Below, piece by piece: positions 47,200 through 61,400 of a DNA stretch of 64,000 nucleotides. The notes beneath the pieces are model-generated. The model worked only from the letters and a program-made list of their open reading frames with translations. It was not told where the DNA came from and made no database searches. Location: NCBI GenBank assembly GCA_027886175.1, contig JAJNNQ010000006.1:15281001-15345000 (forward strand), given 5' to 3'. The translations under genes and the position numbers were made by a program. Position 1 is the first letter of the stretch, and every line of letters begins with the position of its first letter. The stretch comes from Phylloscopus collybita. Taxonomy: Eukaryota; Chordata; Aves; Passeriformes; Phylloscopidae.

Positions 47200-50100
47200 C
47201 ACCAGCAAAACACAGGGGAGTACCTGACTGGTTTTGTTTATTTTGTGTGTCTAAAAGCAATATGAAGAGTTTGCCTTTAGTTTTTAACATATTTTTCCTG
47301 TTATTATTTTTCAGTCATATTTTAAATAACTCCTTTTTTTGTTCTATGTTTTATTATAAATTTCTGTCACAACCCTTTTTTAATTCTGCTTCTGATGCAG
47401 TGCATAATTTAGTCTATTATTTAAGAGACTTTTTATATATAATTAGACTGCTGTAGCTTGTAAAGTTGCAATTTTCTTCAAACACAAGAGAAACAAATTA
47501 TGAGTATTTACCTATTTTCAGAATGTGATTTCATTTAAAAAGGGGACATCTGGAAAATATCTGACTTTTGACCAGCTATGAGGAAAGTCTTACTAAGAAA
47601 CCAAGGAAACAAAGTTACACAGAAAGGAAAATCTTGTTGAACCAAACTAAAATGAGTGATAGACCAAAAAAAATGAAAACCCCACAATGCAATGGAAACA
47701 TTGCAATACTGCATTGTTAGTTGCATTCAATGAGAAATGAGCAACTGATCTTAGAAGTTCTAATAAATCATCTCATTATACTAATGACTCTGTTTCTAGT
47801 AGGAAAACAAAAACTTTTCGTATTAATATATTCAATTGCAGATGAAAGCTATGAGAATTCTTTACTCTTCCTTATTTGTGTCCTCACTCCCTGAATATGT
47901 AATCTCTGCATGTCAGTAGGTTCATACTAATAGGCTTTCAAGTATAGTATATATTAAGACAAATTGTTACGTCAAAATCTTAAGAGTTTGTTGTGGTTCT
48001 TGTTTGTTTATTTGTTTTGGGAGGTTTTTGTGTTGGTCTGTTTGTGGTTTTGGGGTTGTTTTGGAGGGTGAATTGGTTTTATTTTTCTCATCATATGAAA
48101 GTACATAATCCGGAGAAGAATATATTCATTAAAAGGAAACAAGGCATGTTCAGAACCTGAATGGAAAAGAGAGATGAAATGCAAGAGAGAAAGGGGAAAG
48201 TTGGTTCCTAATCCTCAACGCTTCTAAATTGCAGTCTGTCTGCAGTTTCTACAGCACAGTTAAATGTTCTTTACATTTCACCTTGTTGAAAATGAATTCA
48301 TAAAGCTGACTGATCACACGTAAATTAGATTCCCAAGAAGAGGAACTTAGAGCTGGGAAATTAACAGCCAGTAACTGCACACTGAGATCTAGAGAAGTTC
48401 TTAGTATTTATCTCCAACTTGTTTGAAATACAAAAAAGTACCACTCCTGTCATAAGAAATTCAATTATTCTTTTAACAAAATCACAGAATCCCATCATTT
48501 ACCAGCTTCATTGGTACAAGGAATTATGAGAGAAAAATTATATTGACAAATGATGTGATTACAACACATTGTTAAAGCTATATTACCAGAGGGTAATAAC
48601 AGTTTTGGCTTAATAAACCTACAGATGTGACAGATAATAAAACAATAAAACGGGGAACAGAACATAATCCAGAAATGTATGGCTTTTATTTGAATTTTGT
48701 TGTAAAGAAATAAATTCAGATAATTCTTCAAATTCAGCTCATTTCCCTGAAAATCAAAATCGTGCTTGTGATTTTATAATTCTCTTTGTGCAGTTGCAGA
48801 GTTAAAAAAATTAATCTCACACATTTATTCAATACAGAAATGAAAAACAGAATGGAATGGCAACTATACAAGTTTTTACAAAGAATATTGTGTATTTTCA
48901 GTGTATTCTGCTGAGGTACTTGTCATGAGCATAAGAAACCAATAAAGAGAAATAGTGCTGAAATATAAGGATTTAGATTTTTTTTTTCTTAATTTTAAAA
49001 GAATTGTTGCCCAAAGGACTAGAAAATCTAAGGAATGGAACTGAGTGGAAAATATTGCTATTAAAATAGGTATATGGTGACATACACATATATAGTATGT
49101 ATTTTGGTGTTTTTCAGAATGAAATTAATGCCACTGTGGTGCTCCTGGGTGTTGTAGATTTTCAAAGATACAAAACATTACTTTTAATATGTTAATATAG
49201 TATGTATTGGAGAACTTTTGTCTTGAGTTCTGGGAACATTTAATACGTCGTGGTAGATATTTTTGTGTCTTTGCTTTAGTTACTTTTAATGTTCAGGGAA
49301 AGAAAAAGAGACTGAATTATAAAGGCTATTGTAATTTGATTGTGAAGGGAGGATTATCACCTTGGTTTACAATACTGTGTTGAACTAAATTCCCCATATA
49401 CTTACTTCTCAGAATTATTTTGTCAGGGGCTTAAGGAGAAGGAGCAAAATATTCAGTTCTAAATCCTTTATAAGGCTTCAGTCTGAGAGTTCCTGCTTCT
49501 TGAAAAACCTACTTCTTGAGGGATTTCAGTTACTATAGCTATGCCTTTCTTACGAACAAAGGCAGTCACTCACAGTGAACTGGCTGTTACATCTTTAAGG
49601 CAGAAGAGGCTAGAAATCATCCTTTTCTATCTCCCAAAATCTTGCTGTTAAACTCCACACAGTGGAGTTCATGGTTTCACTGATTTCGTATTAAACCAAA
49701 TTGTATAGTATTTTTTTTAAACCTGCAAAGAATAACAGTTTTATTTAGTTGATCAGAGTTCAACTTTTCTATGTGCCATCCCATTTTCCCCCAACATCTA
49801 AATTAGAGACTGCAAAAACATTGGGGAATGTACATTCAAACTTCAGATTTTGTGGTCAAATACAAACAACCAGGAAACAGAACTTTAAGTTTAAAAAATG
49901 TTGGTGTAAAAATACTTCTACCTTTTTCTAGTAATGTCAGAAATGTCTCCTCCAGTAATGCCAAAAAAACATTTGGAAAAGAGGTCTTTTTCAAGAGGAT
50001 ACATTTTTTCTTAGACCAGAGGGAAAAAGAAAAAAAAAATATATTCCATAAGAGTAAAGGAAAGGTAAAATAAATACTCTGTTACAAAAGTGGAACAAAA

Positions 50101-53100
50101 CCACTGAACAGTGCATACGATTATCGTAAGGGTGGGGCTGAACAGAAAGAGATGAGTCTTAAATTTTTCACTGACACGCTCTATGACATTGACATCAAAC
50201 TGAAACTTTCCTTAGCATGTTCTCAATGATCAGATTTAGACTTCTGATAACCACAAGAGATTATTTTGATTTTGAAAACATCCCATGAAAATTCACCATG
50301 AGTACAACAGGGTTTTTTTTTTTTTTTAATTGAAAGTGTGAGAAGCGTGTTATATGTAATAAATTGAAACCTGTACATGAAAAAATAACTGAGAACACAA
50401 CTGATATATCCCTCTGTGTAAGTGAATCTTGTTCAGTGATTCCTTAGAGCCTTATGCAACAATATCAGAAGCATATGACCTTGTTGTTGGGAAACAAATT
50501 ATGGTATCATAATTTAGTTACTTGTTCTGATAAAACTAGGGAATTTTCATGGGCTAGCTGCTGCTGAAGTGATTGTATATTGGCTTGAACTCAAAGCTCA
50601 TGAGCTCTGATGTTTTTCCTGCTCTATTCAGGACAATGAGTGTGTATTATTCCATACAAATGTAATTTTGAATTATTTGTATGAATAATTTAAATTCATT
50701 AAATTCCTGAGACTTGTATTTGTCCTTTCAAGACTATTTGTAACATTTTTTTAAATGTTCTATTTTTTGAAAGATTATAGAAAGCTTAAGAGAAATATTG
50801 TCATAGAAATTTATTAAAATTGATTCTCAAATAACTTAGTAAATAATATGCAATATAGAAAATTATATTTTAATGCTTCCATTACAGAATTTTACTCTTT
50901 TTTTTGGTGCTGATTTATTATCATTGAGAGAAAAAGAAAAAGGAAATTTTCCTTAAATTATTAATTTGTCCTAAACAGATTTCTACTTTATATCAGACAA
51001 AGAAAAAACACCCTAAAAATTTAAGTTCTGTTCTTTAACTACAAAGGTGTAATTGAATTACTGGAACAGACTCACATGTCTGCACTGAAGATAATTATTT
51101 ATGTAATCATGTGACTTCCACCTCTATGATGGACTCTGGTTTTTGACTCCGTGGAGAGAGAAAAAAAACAAAAAACAAAAAACAGAACAAGTACTTAAAA
51201 CCCAATAAAAACAGTGAACTAAAGTAGGACCTTGAAACAAAAAGTGAAATTATTTTAAAAGAAATATCCTCCTGGAAGAGAAACATGAGAAGCAGATTGA
51301 AATGTTAAGTTCTTTTTAGCCATCTAATTTTCAGAAGCAGAAATCAGAAAAATAGTTTTTGCAGGATTTATTTCTGTAAACTAGTGTTGGGCACTTGTAT
51401 GATTTTTTTTTTCACCATTTGATAAATTATTTTAAAATAAAATTAAATAATCAATGAGTATTTTGGTTTTGTATGCACACTCAGGGCATTGAATCCCTAC
51501 AAGGATTCTGTTATACTAAGATTTGATCCTTAATCCCATGGAGAGAAATGAAGCCACGTGTAAAATATTATAGGAACATTGGTTGCCAATATTATAACAG
51601 AGAATCCAACCTAAATATATCCTGAAAAATACTCAAAGCCTCAGTAATAGGCTACATTATATTCTCCATTTCTAAAGACATTAAACATGGAGTTTGACAG
51701 GCAGAAAGACACCAAGAGTATTTAAGCATTAACTGAAAATATTTATTTCCTTTTAAAAGAAAAGTGAAAAATCAGGTTCCAAGTGAATAAAATACAAATA
51801 TTGTTAAATGTAATTTTATTCATATCTTTTCATCTGTCAACAGTTGTGTCAAAGGTATAAAGTGTCTTTTTTTCTCTGTAGTTATACAATGCAAGACTCA
51901 TCTGAATGCATGTAGATGTCTGTATCTCACCTAAACTCCCTAAACTCCCTTTACAAACAATAGAGATGAATAAGCACTTCTAGGGCATGGCTCATCTCAT
52001 TTTAAAGCAGACTCCCAAATTAGGTCAGATTAATTGTGCCTTAAAATAAGACTCAGTTACAAAGCCTTCCCTCCTACTTCTGTAAAAATACATGAATGTT
52101 TACTGATTATATATATATATATATATATCTTCAATCTTCTGTGAAACTGCTCTAATTTTAATGAGGAATTAAATTATACAATGTATCTAATATAACCTTG
52201 CACCACTGATATCACAGGGAAGCAGGGGTATAATATTCCTTGGCAACATACAGTACTTGTAACAAACCAGTAGGTTTCTGAACTTTTATTCTTTTTTTGA
52301 TGCACCATATACAAAGTATCTGCCAGAAGTGATTTAATACTATTTAAGATGGAGATAGAGCCATTGAAAAAGAATTCAAATTCAAATTCATTCCCAAAGC
52401 CAAAATAAAAAAAGAAAAGCAAACATAAAATATCCCAAAACAAACAAAAAATCTCACTTCATTTTCTCCTCTCAAGTTTTTGTCTGCAGTCCTAAAATAC
52501 TTGTAGCCAAATAATAGTATATGCTCTCTCTGACTATTACACTGGTTTTAAGCTACCCCAATCCAGCTTTATCAATTGAAAACTATCACAAATTGGTATT
52601 TGTACAGCCAGTGTTTCACATAGGGAAGTGTGTATCATTTAAGAAACCTGATATGCTTTTCTTTTGCCCACTGTGGCGCTGCTATCTCACTTAGCCATAC
52701 ACATACTATCCAGAATGTATTAAACCACACCATTTCTAGTTTTCTTTTATACGTGGTATTTTCACAACAATTAAATAAAGTAAGGTTGTTTTCCTAACCT
52801 TGGTTAATAATTTTTATTTCACTTTATTTGAATTGTACAGTACTTTAGAATCTTTATCTATAGTTTATCCATCAAAGGTCTTTAAAACTTTTTAGATAAT
52901 GGGGCCTTTGTTCTTTATTGGTAAAAGTATTCAGGGATCCTTACTTTAAGTGCTTAAGTACTGAATTTTTCATCTGAATGTGCAGACCAGTTAGAATACA
53001 AAATGAGTCAGGGAAAGTGTTCTTCATTGACTGTATTTCTGAGTAGAGCTCTGATCTGTATTTGTTTTAGTAAACTAATGCAATATTTCACTTATTGAGA

Positions 53101-53590
53101 TTTTACCTGGTACAGAAACTTCCAATACAATATACAAACAACGACAACGTTTGATTGAAACTTTTGCCTCTAACAAACTGTCTCAGTTCAATGAGGAATC
53201 ATCCACGAGTTTAGAGCTCTCCACTTCAGTCTGACATTTGAAATAACTGACAGCTAAATCATTCAAAGAAGGTGTGGATAGCTCCAGAGCACCATACTAA
53301 TCATTCCACATTTGTTAACACTGCTCTTAGGACACAAAGGACAGCAGAAATCACTAGTAATACATGTAGGGAGTGAAAAAGAAATTGCAAAAACTTTAAA
53401 GCATTGTATGTTATTCTATGCTTTCTCTGTTGATTCTTAGACACCCATTGTTCAGAATAATTAAAATAGTTGGTAGTCTTCAGGCTGTAAATTGGAAATC
53501 ATTTAAATAATCATGCATGCTTTTTATTGTGCATAAACATAGCTAAGTACATAGAAGAACTTCTTTTACATAATTTCTGCAAATTTTTAA
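47200..53590. other. AT-rich non-coding stretch, no gene seen
   Basis: Contains a short G/T-rich patch (47990-48070) and a (TA)n microsatellite (52107-52128). I found no CR1, LTR or exon-like signal. Confidence 0.4.
52107..52128. repeat. (TA)n microsatellite
   Basis: About 11 TA dinucleotides. Confidence 0.9.
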
Positions 53591-53596
53591 ATTCAC

Positions 53597-53657
53597 AAAA
53601 AAAAAAACCCAAAAAACCCCACAAAACAAAGAAACAACAAGTAAACAAAAAAACCTG
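53597..53657. repeat. A/C-rich low-complexity tract
   Basis: Short tract of aaaaccc and caaaaca units with a few G and T. Confidence 0.8.
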
Positions 53658-53659
53658 AC

Positions 53660-55610
53660 AAAAATTTTGCTTGAGTGGGTTTTTGTTGTTGTTTCACAGG
53701 GGTTTGGTGTAATTGTTTGTTATATTCCCCCAATGCTGGAAACAGGCATCTAACATAAATTGGATAAATATGCCCTAAAATTTCCTGAATGTCTGTGTTT
53801 GCTATGGAAGAACCACACCTGGAAAAAAGATATTCTATTCTGTACCTCCTAGAAGAACCTTTAATTTCTTTGTCAGCCTTCATTCTTATTAGATATTTTG
53901 GCTAAGTAGTGCTTTCAGCTCAAGCAATCCCATTTTGAAGCCCTTTTTCTATTTTTAGTGCTTCAGCTCAGAAGTTCCAGATTCAATAGTTTTTCCAAGG
54001 GGAAAAAAAATCCCTGGAAAATTCTATAGTTGCCTCAGCACCATTCTTTGACTGTATGTGTGTACACATACACAAAAGTTTGTATGTTCATTTTCCTGTA
54101 AAAGCTATTATGAGTTTTTACTCAAAAGTGTAAGAATAAGGAAATGTACTGGCACTTTTGACAAGAGCTGGTGTAGTTTAAAATGAACCACATTTTTTTT
54201 GTTCCAGTCTTATCCTCCATTTTCATTCTTCCTCTGAACATAAAAGAGTTGCCACAAAATTATAATTTGCTGTGAGTTACCACTCAATACAAAACACAGT
54301 GTGTTAAGTTTGCTTGATTTCTGCTTAAAAGAAAAAAACAAGGTGAGAATCTTATTATATCTATCTGGGCTCTTTTCAGCTGGGTTAATTTTCCTCCCAG
54401 TGTCTGGTATAGAGCTGTCTTCTGGATTTGTGCTGAACACAGGGTTGATAACCCAGAGATGTTTTTTGTTGTTGCTGGTCAGGACTTACAAAGAGCCAGG
54501 GGCTTTTCCACTTTTCCTATTGGCATGCTGGCAAAGAATTTGGGGTTTTCTTTCTTTATTAACTTCTTCATAGTTCATTCTCCTTAGTTCATTAACTTCT
54601 ATCATAAATCTCATTCATTGTGACAGTTAGAAAAGCAAGACTAAAATTATGCATTAATTTTAGATGGTGTATATTGGATGATATCACCTCATACTTAGTA
54701 AATCCTGCATACATATTCTTTGAAATAAATTATTTCAAAGAGAGTTTTAATTTCTTTCCTCCTATTTTGTAAAGATGTAGACCTTAACAGATTCTCCAGA
54801 GAACTGAGGTGCCTTTACATTTTAGTGGTGTATAATAAAGTGGAAGCATTTTGTTCTCATCAGTTAAAACAACCTTTGCCATTTTATTTATCACTTGGCT
54901 TTTAAAATACTGACAGGATACCAGACAACATTTATAGACCGTGGCTGGAAGCAATATATTTGTTCTCCTTAAGTGAAATCCATTCACCTTGAAAGTATGA
55001 GCTCATGAAGGATAAATGACCCAGAAGATAAGATCATTCCTATTAGGAAATAAAGTAACTGGACTCACAAAGATTTAAATTAAAGTGAAAGCATGTTTAT
55101 CGTCTTAACTCATTCAAGGAAATGCAAAAAAGCTAATTATTTGTCTCCTCTGTATATGTGTATGTGATTACACTGATTTATGGTTATTTATTTGATAATG
55201 TTTAATTATTATTTATTCCCAATTGTACAAATATAGGAATTGACTCTTTCTATTTGGGTAACTTTTATTAAAATTGAAAAGAAATTATATACATAAATTT
55301 AACCAGGATAATCTGGCCTCCAATTTTATCCTAGTTGCTTGCTAGCTCAGTACAGCAAAGAACAACTTTTCTTCTTCTACTGAGTTTTCACTTTCCAGGA
55401 AAGATGTGGGAAAATAGTTTCCCTCTCCATCAGCTAGGTATTTGCAGTGAATTTATCTTCATATGTCCCTTTAATCTTGGTTTTGTTCCCTTTACCTCTC
55501 TCCATAAATTCACACTTCATTTATCTTCTTCTTCACTGTTTTCTATGTATTTTTTTCAATTCTTCATTTTCTTTCAGCTTATAATTTGTACTTACCATTA
55601 CTTTTATTTA
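53660..55610. other. AT-rich non-coding stretch
   Basis: No feature supported. A 10-bp inverted repeat (ctttgaaata, 3-base spacer, tatttcaaag) near 54719-54741 is the only structure noticed. Confidence 0.4.
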
Positions 55611-55802
55611 TGGTTTTGGGTGTTTTTTGGGGTTTTTTTTGTTTTGTTTTGTTGTTTGTTGTTGTTGTTGGTTGTTGTTGTTGTTGTTTTGTTTGTTTTG
55701 TTTTGTTTTTGTTTTTGTGGGTTTTTTTGGTTTGGTTTTTTTTTTTTTTTTTGGTTTTGTTTTGTTTTGTTGGTTTTTTTTTGTTGTTTTTTTTGTGTGT
55801 GT
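55611..55802. repeat. 192-bp G/T-only low-complexity tract
   Basis: Only G and T on the plus strand, including (GTT)n near 55650-55690 and a poly(T) run near 55737. It is the source of the F/V/L/C-rich plus-strand and K/T/N/Q/P-rich minus-strand open frames here. Confidence 0.95.
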
Positions 55803-56309
55803 AAATGATCCAATCCTTACCACTCCCTTAAAAATCTTTCCTTCATTCCACATACCCACAACAAATGGCTAAAACCCTGTCTATTTCCTGTCCATTTTTC
55901 ACCTCTTAAATCTTCTGTAAATCAAGGAGTTATGTCACTTTCCTCTACAGGTACTAATGAAGAGAGAAAAACAAATAAAACAACCAAAAACGAAGTGCAG
56001 GAGTATGAAAGCATAGCTTCCAAAATTTTTCACAATACAATGAAACTGGTGAAACGGCATTGAGACAAAAAGTGCACTGATATCCAGTATACTGACATTG
56101 TTCATGATGATGGTTCAGAAAAAAAAATAAAATTAGTTCAAAACCATCTCTTGTTTCCCTAGCTCCCATCTTTAATTCACTCATCAAGATCCACATTTGA
56201 TAAGCTCTTTTCTGTCATCATTTCGTGGATGAACCAGAAGAATATTACTTCTCTAAGTAGTGGGTGTTTTTTTTGTTTGATTTTTTTTTGGGTTTTTTTT
56301 TTTTAATAA

Positions 56310-56580
56310 ACTGATTACTTTAGAGTTGCAGACGCCATCATGGAGCTTGCCACCCTTCTTCCTTGATCAATCAAAGCATTCTTAATGAGCTACTAAAATT
56401 AATGTTCTTTTCAATTAACATATTCATGTGAACCACACAGGCAGACTGCACACCCTTGAAAAACACAGCATAATGAAGAAATCTGTTTAAAGCTCACAGT
56501 TACAGGGAGAAATATTTGCTTTGCAAATCACTGACCCAACAACTGTCAACATCAACCAGACTGTTTAACTATGACGGTGT
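56310..56580. promoter_or_regulatory. Candidate conserved non-coding element
   Basis: Holds a TCF/LEF-type ATCAAAG (56370-56376), clustered TAAT/ATTA motifs (56383-56417) and an inverted POU-like pair, atttgc-ttt-gcaaat (56514-56528). The call is based only on motif density and texture. Confidence 0.22.
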
Positions 56581-57873
56581 AACTGAGAAATAATAAGAAC
56601 CTGATTCTGGTCTGGCAGTACCTTGTATATATTCTGAAATGGCAGCACCTTTTATAGATTCTAGTGTTTAAGAAGAGGCCTGGAGGAACTGCAAAGCTGA
56701 TATCTAAAATTCGAGATGCAGTTTCAGACATCTGAAGCTGGAAGGACTGGGCAGCCATATTATTTTATGCTTTCAGTTCTGCTCCAGAATCAAAAAATTA
56801 ACAAAAGAATTTTCTTTCAGACCAGGTTTACGTCTGATCTCACAAAGTCCTTGTGTGATCTCTTTAGGGCATGCTGCCTCTTTACAAGGCAAAAAAAATA
56901 GGCTGCAACTTGCCTATGATTTTCTATCAGAAGCTTTTTAAAATTATTATTTTTTTTCTTCACATTTCTTTTTCTGTCTTAAACACGCTTCATCCTCGCA
57001 GCAGATTCCACTCTTCAACATCCACAGTGAGTGAATGCGATGTGAATGGAACAGCATATGGAAGTAACAGCACAGGCTAAGAGTCATGCTGCATCAGTTG
57101 TCCATCAGAAAGCCTCCTTTTCACAGCACATTTCAAAGGACTGAAAAGATTAACACAGATCAGTGTCTGGTTATGGGACAGGATATTTTGCCACTGCAAA
57201 TAAAAGACAAATTTGACTGCATGTGTTGTAGTACAATGTGTGTGTTGCCATGAAGCTGTGGATTCTTTATACAGAATGACCAAGCCTGAGCTCATTGAAC
57301 AGTGAAGGTGCACCAGCCTAATATTTTCAGTCTTAACTTCTAAATATAATTTTTCCTGTTAAAAGAAATTTCTTTCTTTAGATGAATGGCATGTGAATTT
57401 CATTGATTTGATTCATCCCTGCCTGTAGTCTTTCTATAGACCTTCATTTTCTCTTATCTTTCATTCTGATTTAACTGTTTTTTTGGTTTTTTTTTAATTA
57501 TACCTCTTATTCATTTAAAATTATTTTCTGCACTGAAGTCCCTAATTCCCTGGCTTTACAAGTCCTTCAACACAGAATTGAAGATTTTTGTGTTCCTCCA
57601 GGTGGAAATAAGATATGATAGCATCAGTCTGACCTTATAACCCCATTTTCCTTGCTCTTCCACTCACCTTAAAATCAGTTCAGAGAGTTTAAAAAGACCT
57701 CCAAATTGTCCCTGATATTTTTGCAAACCAAATGTTCATGCATACAACTCATTTTTTCTCTGCCTATAGTACATATATGTAATTAAATAAACTCGATTAA
57801 AAAAATAGCACAGGAGGTTTTTTTCTTCATATATGTGTGTATATATAGTCATAGAAAAGAAGTTAAAATTAGT

Positions 57874-57897
57874 TAATTTTAACCTAGGTTAAAATTA
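57874..57897. other. 24-bp perfect palindrome
   Basis: taattttaacctaggttaaaatta is self-complementary about a central CCTAGG. A partial third copy of the arm, gttaaaatt, lies just upstream at 57862-57870. Confidence 0.93.
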
Positions 57898-57931
57898 TGA
57901 ATAAGAAGGCCTTTTTTTTAACAATAAGTCA

Positions 57932-58480
57932 TGTTTTAACCCCAACCAGCAGATAAGCCACAAGTAGCCTCTCATTCACTCCTTCACCAGTAGGACTGGA
58001 GACAGAATTGTAAAGATAAAAGCTAGAAAACTTGTTTTATATGAACAACAAAAGCTGATTGTAGCTTGTAGTTCCTAACTACAAATGAGGCAAAACAAGG
58101 AATTAATTCCGTGCTTCCCATGGACAGGAATGTAACAATTGGGGAGCCAAACATTCCCCAAATGTTCCTCCATCACTGAAAAAATTCCCCACTCCTTCCT
58201 TCTTCCCCCCTGGCTTTATATACTGAGCATGAGGCTTTATGGTCTGGAACATCCCTTTGATCACATTTCCTGATGTGTCTTCTCCCCACTTCCCATGCAC
58301 CCCCAGCCTCCCCTCTGGAGCGTCAGTAGAAAAAGCAAAAAATTACTTTGCTCTGTGCAAGCCCTGCTCAGCAGTAACAAAAACATCTCAATATTATCAC
58401 ACTGTTTGCAGCAATAAACCCAAAACACAGTACCATACCAGCCCCTGTGATTAAAATTTGTCTCAGCCAAACCCAGCACA
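57932..58480 (-). mobile_element. Near full-length avian ERV solo LTR, antisense
   Basis: Same family as 10573, about 549 bp, from tgttttaaccccaaccagca (57932) to cagccaaacccagcaca (ending 58480), so it keeps TG...CA-type ends on the element strand. Inner landmarks are acaaggaattaattccgtgc, ccccctggctttatatactg (the TATA side), gtctggaacatccctttgat and cccatgcacccccagcctcc. It is the best-preserved copy in the window. The five bases on either side (agtca, cagtt) do not match as a clean target-site duplication, so the ends may be off by a few bases. No internal retroviral genes are present. Confidence 0.88.
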
Positions 58481-58484
58481 CAGT

Positions 58485-61400
58485 TCAATAAGGACTTTAC
58501 ATAGCTATACTACCTATTTCATATAAGTGGATTTCAACGCTCTATTATGAGTGTACCAGCACAATGAGATGGGTGTGGAAAGGCTGAATTAATGAGATAT
58601 CAGATGAAACTGTGAGGGAACAATCTCACAGCAAGCAAAATAGTATTTTTACCCATTAGACAATTAAAAGAGTGACACTTCCAGCCAAGGAACACTTCTA
58701 ATGCTAAGGGTTTACAAGGGCTCTGAGGATCTATGAAGACTGATAGAAGCCATCTAGGAGGATTCCTATTAGTAACTACAGTCATAAAAATCTACCTCAG
58801 CAAATTTATGAACTGCAAATGTTGGGAGGGCTATAGGCTGAGCTCTTAAAATAAAGATTATCTATGACACAGTCTAGGTATTTGCCTGATAGTATTCAGA
58901 ATGTAGACACTAGGAAAGGTGATTAGACCTGACACTACATGGATGGCTACAGTTACAAAAAACAGCAAAAGTCCTATCTCTTCTTTAAAGCAGATATATA
59001 TGGAGTTTAACCTAAGTGCATGGCTTAAGTGAAAAATGACAGGAAAGCATTTAAAAACTCATAAAAAAGAACAGTGGGGGGCAACAATATTTTCTGAGTG
59101 AGACAATATTTCACATCAATAGGCTTTGTATCAGATTCATGAAAAGTTTGTGGTCGAATACTTGTAGTGTAGGTAACTAACCCTAACTACTCAGTTTCCC
59201 TCTTAATTTTTTTTGTTGTTTCCTTTAAGGGAATAAATTTCTATTATTTCCCACACAGTTCATAAGTTTTGCAGAAGAGCAGTATTTAATTGTTGCTATT
59301 TCTTGAGATACCTGGTCATCCTCTTATTTAATATCTCTTTTGTCAGTTTTTTAAATGACACACACCTAATCACTGTCACAACAGAACCTCACTCTTGCAG
59401 GGTCTGTTTTTCTGCTTTAAGAGAACAGTAGGTCAAGAATTAGACTTAAACTTTAATTCAGGCAGTAAACTCCAGGGAGAACCAGAGAGTTCGCAGGTTA
59501 CACCTTTCATAAACATCAGACATCCAGATGTTCAGTTTATTCAACAAAATACTGAGTGTTAAATGTTAACCTCAGTTGAAATACAATTTATTAAGAGATG
59601 GATAAGCACAGTAGAAAATAAAACTGAATATGTAAACCTTGAAACAGCCATTATGTTGCAGTGAAATATCTTGACAGGTGCTATTAATAATCTATAGAGG
59701 ATAGCATAATAATTTTCATTCATTATTAAAGTTAGTATAAAATCCTTCCTCAGTGGCAAAAGAAAAAGATAAATATTATTCTATCTACACAGTATGAAAA
59801 AGCTCTAATGAATTTCAATACTTCATTATTAAATTTTTAAGATAGTTTTTAAATTTGGAGTTGAGTAGATCTTGGTACCTTATGGGAAAAGAGAACTCAC
59901 AAGGTAAGAATACAGTGGAAAAAGTCATGCACACTTCAGAACATAAGCTTGGAAGAGAAAATATTTATGATTTTAAATAAAACAAATCCCAATTTTGATC
60001 TAATGTAATATGATCCTTTACAGAGTCAAAAACCTGAAAAAATATGTTTTGGATTTTCAAACAAATACCTCAGGATTTTCAGATAAAGGACTTTATAGTT
60101 CTTATTCACCATATGATGGAGTAAGAGTACACTCACTACATCTACCATGAATTATAGAAAGCTGCAAAAATAAGAACTTAGTATCAATCAAAGGACTTCT
60201 GGATGTCATGGACAATTCATAGAGGCAGTTATTATAATTTTCATTTTCACATAGCTACAAACATGAATGGCATAATGGTAGAGCACTGTTCAGAAACACA
60301 GTTTTGAAATGAAACAACTGTCAACAGCTCATGCATGTGCATCCTCTTTCATCCTTTCACATGATGAAGAGAACAACAGAGCTGTAAAATATTTTCAGAA
60401 CAATAATTCACAAATTGATGATGTTGCAGCATTATCTGGTATACATATGTGCTTCCTGGCTTCAAAGCATGCATATTTTTGTTGTCATATTCTAAAAGAA
60501 GATGTCTGCTGCTTGTGGACCAAGCTTGTTTTGGATACACGTAGAACATGTTCAAAAGCACACATTATAGAGAAAGCAGGATGTTAAACTGCAAGTCAGT
60601 GTAACAAAGACCTGATTATCTAATATTGGTGAAAAACATGAGGAAAATTAAGCAGATATAAATTTCTACAACTGTATTGATTTTAAAGTACTTCTGTGAT
60701 AGAAGATCTAGTCTACTTGTTCACTTTTTGCAAATGCGTGTGAACTCCATCTTCCAAATATATGTCCAAATCATTTCCTTTCCTGTAAAGTGTCTTTTTC
60801 AACATTATCAGTAGAATATTTCTTGTGAATTAGACTTAGAATTTGGATGTTAAAAATCAAACTATATAGAAATCAAAATGAATGTGAACCAAATAAACTT
60901 ATGTGCAGCAGAGGTGCTTTTTTTCAATAAGTTTTGTTAAGTACTTGTTGACTCAAGTTATTACTCCATTTTCATATTCAGCAATGAGGAATGTACAAGA
61001 AAAGGAAGGGAAAAAAGTGTATTTATTTTTTTTTCATGGAGGTTAAATGTCTGTGAAGATTAAAAAAAACAGAAAATGAGCATGGTAGTCAAAAATAGCA
61101 TAACGTAGGAGGAAAATAAGGAAATGCAATAATCAGGTGATAAACAGTGTTTTATGCATGTAAATAGATATAATCCAATTTAAGAATTTAAGAATAGGAA
61201 AATAGTTGAAGATGTGTTTGAAGGCTATATTTTTATCATTTTCCCTTCCAGAAAACCTTGAATTATTTTACATTTAATAATATGTGGTAGGACATCATAG
61301 AGAAAGGAAAAGTGAATAGACACATTTCCCTATTTCCATATCAGTGGACTATGGTGAGGAGAATTCATTTGAAATGCAAGTAGGCTAAAAATGGATTTTT

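Noticed and set aside
55335..55872. 157-codon plus-strand open frame and minus-strand K/T/N/Q-rich frames
   Set aside because: About half of each is the low-complexity G/T tract.
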